Shown here piece after piece: positions 57,601-64,000 of a DNA stretch of 64,000 nt. Below the pieces are notes generated by a model that was not told where the DNA came from, ran no database searches, and saw nothing but the letters and a program-made list of their open reading frames with translations. The stretch spans positions 29,617,521-29,681,520 of the forward strand of contig OZ038435.1 of assembly GCA_964036275.1 (NCBI GenBank). Direction: 5' to 3'. Within the stretch, counting starts at the first letter, position 1. The number at the start of each line of letters is the position of its first letter. Source of the DNA: Litoditis marina. Its lineage: Eukaryota; Nematoda; Chromadorea; Rhabditida; Rhabditidae. A program made the translations under genes and the position numbers.

Positions 57601-60600
57601 TAGCAGGTGGAAATACCATAAACGCTAGAAAAAGTTTCAATGCAGTTTTGTATTAGTGTACGATGGTGTGAGCCTGAATCGCTAGTGATAGTGATTGGCT
57701 CGTTAGATGAATTGACCAGTTATCTCATGGCTGATCCACCTAAGAGAACCTATCCTCAACCAAGAACTATTGTTAAACTGTCGCAGTGTATCTCACAGGT
57801 TCCCGTTCGATAGTTCGCAGTAGTTCCCGCGAGATCTCAACGGGTTGAAAGAATTGTATGAGTTGTTTTTCCTTGTTTTGTAAACACGAAATCTTTAATA
57901 AGCGCATAAAACAAATGAAATATGGCGCCTGATTGGCCTGTTCACCATCTCTCACCGACCTTTCCATATAAAATCATCGAGCGGACGAAACAACAATCAT
58001 TTATAGCTGTGAACACAGTGCAGCCGGTAGCAAACACAGATAGAGTCTGGGAAAAACAGAATTCAGAAATATGATATAATTCCGAACAGAATAATACATA
58101 TTATTGTAAAAAAATAATACTTTGATAGCTCAGTTTGAGCTTGGCTTGTTACGGAAATAGGCTTAGTTCGTGTCAGTGTTCACTTACGAGATGAAATAGA
58201 GTTTTTTCCCGGGCCGCGGCCCCACTTTTCTAGCTGTCACCTGTAATTACATAGAGTGACATATAGGTTTGTGAAGTTACAAAATTCACCTTATTTGGAT
58301 TTATTTGAACGTAATTCTATTGAACTAATACAACTCAATTTAGGTGTAGAGTATGCGATCACATTTTCTCGACAGTGGCAAAACCCCATAAGCTACTAGA
58401 GCTGAAACTTTTGAATTACAAACTGTTTTGAAACGAGTCCAAGCCAATTTACTCAATCACGTGTGTATGTAGTTTAAATTTGTCGGTTTTTGGTAGAAAC
58501 TTATGAGTTACGGCTTATTTTGAGACCAAACTACAATTATTCGCCCAATGGCGCGACTGTATACTTGAAGTAAATTGGATAGTCACGTAAATTTAGCATT
58601 CCAATGAGGAAGCGTGCACTTTTCATTGCACGTTTCTGAGTTCTGCTGTGTTCAACATTTTTAACTTCACTATGTAATAGAATAACAGTCGTGGAGAGGC
58701 GGGAGGGTACTGTATGTCTCAATTTCCGACGTGTAAGCACATATGTCCTTCAAGGGACCGTTCCGCTTTAATTTGGAGGTTTGAGCTGATTAGTCGATAT
58801 TGTTAACATTTGAAAACCAAAATCATTCATCTAGGTCTCAACGTCCTATCTCTCTCCGTGTTCTAAAAAATGCGGCGCGACCACGCGCACGTACATACGT
58901 GCGTGCTTTTTTTGCATTTTCTGTATGTAACGAGTGAAACTCATCTCTCAAAACAGAATAAATTGTTTTTTTTTTCATTTTTCAAAAACTACTTACATTG
59001 CACATTATAGAGGCACGGTCCCTTTAAGTCCACTAATATCGCAGTGGTTCGCGCGGCTGCTGCGATTGTTTTGCTCGCTGGTTCGATTCCGGCGAGAGAC
59101 GGAAATCGGGCGCAGCGCGGAGCGCTGCGCAGATTAGTTTTTGTTCAGAGGTCAGAGACATTCCAAAACAGTTTATTACTCTTCTTTTTTTCTTCAAAGT
59201 ACGTCGACCATTTTATTAGATATTTGCATGAATCACTGAAAGGGCAACACGTCTACAAAACATTGAAACGTTTTCCAATGAAGAAATCATGAAAGGCGGG
59301 TACAGCTTGGTTTTCACTCCTATTCACATGTCTGAATGGCGGATTGAATAAAAGCTCTATTCACGCACGGCGAACGAAAAGTTCGATTCCTGCCTGGAGC
59401 ACAAAAGTTGCTCTCAGAACGAGGTATTGGACGAGGTCACAACTACGCCAATCGTTCTGAACTACGGCGCCGTTAAAAACTCCAATAGAACCTCATAACA
59501 TTCCTTGTTTAGCTTATTGTTCAAACATATCATTTTTATCAAAAATGACCGTTATTTCGTAACTATAGTAGAAAAGTTCAATTAGTATAAAAAACGGGTG
59601 TAAAAAAGTAAAGATTGGTTTTGGATGGAACGTGTACAAGAAATATGGAAGAAGTCCAATAAAAAAATTTTGAGGAAAAGGCTAATCTCGCTTTTCTTGA
59701 AAAAAAAACAGAGTGTAAGCTAGATCATTGTGAGTCGCAGTCAGAAGTTTTCTTTTCGGTAACAAAAAACATGGTATTCATTTTTTCAGAAATTTTAAAC
59801 CGAGCGAGATTAGCCTTTTCCTCAAATTTGTTTTATTGGACTTCTTTCATATTTCTTGTACACGTTCCATCCAAATCTAATCTTTACTTTCTTTACACCC
59901 GTTTTTATACTAATTAAAATAAATTTGGCACCCACTATATACTTACCGCGATCTGAGTTGCAGTCGTATTGAAATATCTGCTAAAACCGAGCATAGCCAC
60001 ACAGGGAACTGGCAACAAAATATCCGGCATCATGACAGTACCGAGAGAAAAATTGAACATGAAATCGCATATCTAAACAGGAAGCTCATACAGTTTTCAC
60101 ATTCTCTTTTCAAATTGTTTTCAAACTGTCCTTCAACATAATGAACACTTTCAAACAAACATGAATCACTGTGAGCGGTTCTCCAACACTGCTAGAGAAT
60201 TCGTTTTTGAGAACTCTTGCTTTTCTGGATCTTTAAAAAAACTTTTGTTGGATTATTCCACTACCACTTGCAGAATGAGGAACAGCACTCCTCTCTACGC
60301 ACCTCGTTTCAATGTCACATCACGTAACACGCGGCTCTCTCTCACAGTTCTAGTTTACTACCTACTAGTTCACTACTGGTATTAGTTGTACTGCTAGGTA
60401 GTACTAGTAGCTCCTAGCATAGTGAGTTCACTCGCATGGTTGATAATAATCGAATGATTGAATTCACCGCCAGCTTCAACAGAGCGTATTTGTACTCTCG
60501 CATCTCTTTCGTAGATTTGTAGATAATCATCCATATCAGGAAGAGAGTTAAAACATCATTATAGGCGGTGTAGGTGAAATAGAAATACACCCAGTAGGAG

Positions 60601-60611
60601 TTTTCGAACAT
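54665..60611 (-). CDS. Serpentine chemoreceptor GPCR, paralogue
   Basis: Nine exons: 60468-60611, 59947-60072, 57960-58046, 57148-57264, 56895-57009, 56357-56508, 55747-55845, 55279-55372 and 54665-54765, giving 344 residues. Exons 1-8 have exactly the same lengths and phases as the gene at 39662-43452, so the two are paralogues with a conserved architecture. Matching landmarks are EMREYKYALLKLA, PDILLPVPC, FTAINDCCFVR, SPATFKAQKQMTIMLVLQ, SLYPVVMITVP and FYFVQPYRKF. The tail diverges after PYRKF (GLVHLPIIGQKF...). Introns are swollen by MITEs, a SINE and a composite repeat, notably the 1.9-kb intron 2. Both paralogues share strand and lie 11 kb apart, an old tandem pair. Confidence 0.88.
54779..54945 (+). 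mobile_element. SINE-like repeat, divergent tRNA body
   Basis: Head similar to family 1, but the body is AAGTTGGTATAGTGGTTTGC with box B GGTTCGAGTCAC. It sits within 15 bp of the terminal exon acceptor of the chemoreceptor. Confidence 0.5.
56213..56345. mobile_element. 132-bp MITE with CACGTGA ends
   Basis: Member of the 17143 family, ending 12 bases from the donor of exon 56357-56508. Confidence 0.7.
56511..56682. mobile_element. 172-bp MITE touching a splice acceptor
   Basis: Inverted ends GAGCACGTATGCTAGAAGAT and ATCTTCTAGCATACGTATTC, with an inner palindrome ACATCCCGCCGGGATGT. The AG of the exon 56357-56508 acceptor (56509-56510) directly abuts the element. Confidence 0.8.
58559..58689. 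mobile_element. 132-bp MITE with CACGTGA ends
   Basis: ATACTTGAAGTAAATTGGAT to AATAACAGT, directly abutting a SINE-like repeat. Confidence 0.65.
58690..59105 (+). mobile_element. SINE-like repeat (family 1) split by a TIR element
   Basis: The head (GTCGTGGAGAGGCGGGAGGG) is at 58690-58748 and the tRNA-like body (TATCGCAGTGGTTCGCGCGG, GGTTCGATTCC) at 59033-59105. Between them lies an element with inverted ends AAGGGACCGT (58752) and ACGGTCCCTT (59024). Confidence 0.7.
58752..59024. mobile_element. TIR element AAGGGACCGT
   Basis: 273-bp AT-rich insert with 10-bp perfect terminal inverted repeats and an inner palindrome GCACGTACATACGTGC, nested in the SINE. It has no coding capacity. Confidence 0.65.
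59103..59913 (+). repeat. Composite dispersed repeat, short version
   Basis: Compact counterpart of 46495-48206: GC palindrome, CAAAGTACGTCGACCATTT, GGGCAACACGTCTACAA, tRNA-like body (TGGCGGATTGAATAAAAGC ... GTTCGATTCC) and foldback element (59582-59913). It occupies intron 2 of the chemoreceptor. Confidence 0.7.
59582..59913. mobile_element. Foldback element D (332 bp)
   Basis: TTAGTATAAAAAACGGGTGT and its inverse; the arms pair nearly throughout (GTACAAGAAATATGGAAGAA against TTCTTTCATATTTCTTGTAC) and meet at CTAATCTCGC/GCGAGATTAG. It ends 33 bp before exon 2 of the chemoreceptor. Confidence 0.88.
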
Positions 60612-60689
60612 CACACACCGCCAACACGTCCTATAATTCGCAATATCGGTTAACCTGAACAAATATAGATTACTGAATTGTATAGTGGT

Positions 60690-61043
60690 GCCAAATTTAT
60701 AAACTTTTTTCTCACCGCAATCGAATCTGCGAGCAAAATAATCGTAGCAGAGCGCGAACCACTGCGATATTAATGCACATAACCGAAGAAGCTTTGGAAC
60801 CGAAGACATGCGTGCGTCTGGGAGAATTCTACGACCCGGCCGCGATCGCGGACGCGGGCGGGTCGGTAAGACAGTATATGTTTTGAGGAGACGCAGGCTG
60901 TTGTGGCGCCGAGTTACAGCCTGCGTCTCCTCAAAACATATACTGTCTCACCGACCCGGCCGCGTCCGAGATCGCGGCCGGGTCGCTGAATTCTCCGTGT
61001 ACACAGCGGAAAGTGAGATACCTTCCGCCCGACGACTATAGTG
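60690..61043 (-). mobile_element. SINE-like repeat (family 1) split by a palindrome
   Basis: Minus-strand head at 60997-61043 and tRNA-like body (box B GATTCGATTGCGG, AGTGGTTCGCGCTCTGC) at 60690-60820, separated by a 176-bp foldback. Confidence 0.7.
60821..60996. mobile_element. GC-rich foldback element (176 bp)
   Basis: GGAGAATTC ends; arms CGACCCGGCCGCGATC... and CAGTATATGTTTTGAGGAGA pair almost completely around a short loop GTTGTGGCGCCGAGTT. Nested in the SINE. Confidence 0.9.
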
Positions 61044-61045
61044 TT

Positions 61046-62210
61046 ATCGGCATCTAACGAATGAAAAACAGCGTGATCAAAGTACAAAAATAATAAAAGT
61101 ACAATACCACTATTCCTGGATCACAACATGGAACGCAGCAAGATCAAGGTACAACGAAAGCCGAACACGAAGTGTCACAAGTCGTGTCTTTAGTCTCCAA
61201 TAGTCGTTGGTCTGTCAAACAATCGTCATCAACCCAGATGAGCAGATGTTTTCGACTCTTATGGAAAGTGCATAAAGAAGTTGATTGCAATCAGCACAAG
61301 GAAACAAAGACCAACAGTCTAATGTAAGTCCTTCTACAAGAATCCTAACATCTTCGGGTAAACATCTTCTAGTAAATCTAGTAAACAGTGTAAGAAGATG
61401 TAGTGTTTCATCAATCGATGTCCCTCTACTGTTATCCTTCAAATACTCAGGAACATTATGAATGGGTGGAACAAATTGTAGGCAGCAAACATGTATTACA
61501 TCAGCTAGGTTGAACCGAGAAAAAATGGTGCAGATATGCGTATGCGTCACGGATACCGAAATCCGAGAATAAAACAAACTGATCGTTCCTAGGGAAAATT
61601 GAAGTATTGCCCCCCACTTTAGTTGAGTCCCCCCCCGTAGCACTTCAACCCCCCACCCAAGCTAAAACCCGAAAATCTAAGAGAGGGAGGGGGGGGGGGT
61701 CAAAAATCAACTTCGATATTTTCAATTCCCCAAACGCAATAGTATTTCAGAAAGGTGGGGGGTAGAAAGTTAATGTTCCCCGTTCCTATCTCTCTTCGAA
61801 CGAACTGCAGGCTACGTTAAGGTTTCAAGTCCTCAGATTGGGAGGCAGAGGCCAATTCATTGGAAAACTAGGTGGTGCTGGATTCCCGAACCGAACTGCG
61901 AGCCAGTCGTGGTAAATCAAACCTATTGCTCGAAACCAACTCTCCCAACCGTTCTCGAGTGAATGGTTCGAATCGAACCGACAACTCAATCGATAATAAA
62001 AGTTTTTTTCACTGTGGCGCGTATGAAAACCGCACAAGATTAAAACAAAAATATTGCTCATGTTTTGCGAGCTTTAAAGATGAAAGAACGGTTGATATAG
62101 CGTTTAGGAAAATCTCTTCAGATTGAAAATTCTTGAGAGTGTCATTCACTGCTCACTACGATCCGGTAAACTACAAAATTTATTTACTTTAGAGTAAATG
62201 TACAAGTTAT
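61046..62210. other. Gene-free stretch with G/C runs
   Basis: No convincing exon. 61608-61760 holds alternating C and G homopolymer runs (GCCCCCCAC, CCCCCCCC, GGGGGGGGGGGG) in partial inverted arrangement. A 142-codon minus-strand frame at 61215-61643 lacks any recognised motif. Confidence 0.4.
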
Positions 62211-63456
62211 TCATTTCACAGAAAGCGAATCTCTAATTTTTGTTGCCTTTCGAGCTCTGAGCTCAGTTACCACCTGTCTATAATCAATGTCTTCTACATC
62301 GTGCTCATAGACCCAAGCTTTTGAGAAGATAATTAGTTTTGCTGAGATCAGCGGCAACTGAATGTAAAACTCACAAACGAAATTGTGTGCTAAATGATGA
62401 TTGAAAAGGGGTTCTAAAAAACTTTATATCTACAATAATTTCGAATTTGACTTTCACATGGTTAATTCCTATGCAGTAACTATTGGAAAACTACGTAACT
62501 GAATACACTGGTTCTCATTTGAGATTAAACCTTGACTTTGACTTGACTTGACTTGAAGGGATAGATTGTTGTAAATTCGCACACTGTAATCTAACCATGT
62601 CTTTGAAGAATTATAGTTTGCTATTATTGAAGTGAAGATGAATAAACAAATGAATAATGTTTTAGGTAAGTGAAAATCACTTTTGTTCTGCACAACAACC
62701 AAGACAACAACACAAACAACATTCGGAACATAATTTATTCCATATGTTCATTCATTCCGAGTCGCTCGCTTTACCTGCAAGTAAGTAAAAATAACAAAAC
62801 GACTAGTCTCGACAACTTTTATCTACTAATACTAAAAACTCTAATACCAATCTCTAATACTAATCACTAACTCTGATACTAAATTAATAGTTCTAACATA
62901 TCAATACAATAATAATATTATTATTATTACTTTCATATATACAACAAAGAACGGTGCCCGGGGTTATTTTAAAACCCCAGGCATCTCAGTTAAGTGCCCT
63001 CTTCCATTACAGCTTGGAAAGATGACCATGTGCAGTGACGCCAGGGGGGATTGTACAACAGGCGGCGTAGCAATCCTTCCAACCTCATGAGAAACTTACA
63101 TTAGTTTCTCATGAGAATCTCATGAACTTCCAATGTTGTAGCATCAATATACTCTCATGAGAAGTTCGTGAGATATTGCTCATGAGGTCTCTCATGAGGT
63201 TTTTGAGGGACTGCTACCGCACCAGTAGATCAACGTTCGTCAATTTAAGAGGAACGACTCAAATAGCCGGAAAAGGAGTTGTACGTACAAGAGTCCCGGG
63301 TAGCGGTTAAAGTAACCTCTTCAAAAAGTTATCATCGTGTTTTTCTCGATGGACTCACCTTTCTTGCCGCCGCTCATCTTTTTGATCCCCACGACCAACA
63401 GAACGATGCCGACCACGCAAATGATACCCAGAATGGCGGCCAGAACTAGTGAAAGT
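62211..63456 (-). CDS. Single-pass membrane protein, 3' part of gene only
   Basis: Exon 63359-63456 encodes a hydrophobic helix (LVLAAILGIICVVGIVLLVV) followed by basic residues GIKKMSGGKK. Exon 62211-62317 completes it with a short cytosolic tail (AWVYEHDVEDIDYRQVVTEL...) ending in TGA at 62211-62213. Phases agree, though the second exon's acceptor (TCTCAAAAG) is weak. The layout suggests a type I membrane protein whose extracellular exons lie further right, within 63457-64000 or outside. The family is not recognised. The remaining ~900-bp intron holds no other element; one TCATGA repeat lies inside it and another upstream. Confidence 0.6.
63061..63220. mobile_element. TCATGA-rich TIR element, copy 1
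   Basis: GGCGGCGTAGCAATCC at one end and GGGACTGCTACCGC at the other; the interior has many CTCATGAG palindromes (TTTCTCATGAGAATCTCATG). It lies in the intron of the membrane protein gene. Confidence 0.65.
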
Positions 63457-63728
63457 CTGAAAAACACACAATATTGGTATCGTAGCTCATCGTTGTTTGT
63501 AACCTCAAAATACTCGTAACCCAAGAAACAGCGGGATCGAACTAAAAGCGAATCGGAAGAGGGCAACGTTCAACGTATTTGTCAGCTTTGGAGAGGGCCA
63601 AAACAATTTGAAAAAACAACTTTCCGCTTTGCAACATACGTCAGTGACTGAGTACACTGCGCAGTGGTAATGTGTTGAAACAAGCGCGGTGAAAAAAATT
63701 AATTTAGTCTAGTGGTCTCTCTATCGCC

Positions 63729-63958
63729 TGGCGTGGTAGCAATCCCTCGTAAATCTCATGAGATACCTCGTGAGAAATATCTCACGAACTTCTCATGACA
63801 TTCTTTCGATTGCTATGCTACAACATTGGAGGTTCACGAGTAGCTCATGAGGTGTTCATGAAATTCTCATGAGGAACTGATACGAAATTCTCATGAGGAA
63901 CTGATACGAAATTCTCATGAGGAACTGATACGAGGTTGGACGGTTTGCTACGCCGCCT
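63729..63958. mobile_element. TCATGA-rich TIR element, copy 2 (inverted)
   Basis: GGCGTGGTAGCAATCCC to TTTGCTACGCCGCC, opposite in orientation to copy 1. It contains three tandem units of AAATTCTCATGAGGAACTGA plus TACG (about 63857-63932). Confidence 0.65.
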
Positions 63959-64000
63959 GCAGCAGTCACCCTTCCAGCTCAAACCCAGATTGAACGAGCT

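Noticed and set aside
61215..61643. 142-codon minus-strand frame
   Set aside because: No recognisable domain, no flanking exon structure and homopolymer runs within its 5' part; it could be an old pseudogene fragment but I cannot support it.

Overview
The window is eukaryotic and looks like a chromosome segment from a nematode (probably Chromadorea/Rhabditina; I cannot name the species). The evidence is multi-exon genes with TTTCAG-like acceptors, two secreted transthyretin-like (TTR) genes, nematode-type serpentine chemoreceptors, and many MITEs, SINE-like repeats and Helitron-like elements. All gene models were spliced by hand. Exon phases agree across every junction listed, but no transcript or database search supports them.

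Layout. 97-5587 (-): cation diffusion facilitator metal transporter of the DxxxD (Mn-type) class; its C-terminal end lies beyond the left edge. 7190-11339 (-): unknown gene with a probable membrane segment. 8709-42714: a tandem duplication of about 10.75 kb. Unit 1 (8709-19461) and unit 2 (19462-42714) each hold a TTR gene (+), chemoreceptor exons (-) and the 5' part of the unknown gene. Unit 2 is enlarged by a 12,492-bp insertion (23655-36146) made of two head-to-tail Helitron-like elements, the second carrying about 35 copies of a 149-bp satellite. The duplication broke two genes. The unknown gene is whole only at the left edge (the 19624-22083 copy is truncated), and the chemoreceptor is whole only at the right edge (39662-43452; the 16436-19461 copy lacks its 5' end).

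43878-54600 is a gene-poor transposon zone: foldback elements, SINEs, an ORF1-only retroelement (49986-51140), a hAT-like element made of CGAGTTT repeats (49230-49786) and a Helitron-like 3' end near 54050. 54665-60611 (-) is a second complete chemoreceptor with the same nine-exon structure. 62211-63456 (-) is the 3' part of a small single-pass membrane protein gene.

The oddest signal is in the TTR genes. The start-codon acceptor, the exon 1 donor edge and the exon 3 acceptor edge have each been multiplied into small tandem arrays that carry the splice site plus the adjoining exon bases. One donor edge of the neighbouring chemoreceptor shows the same thing.
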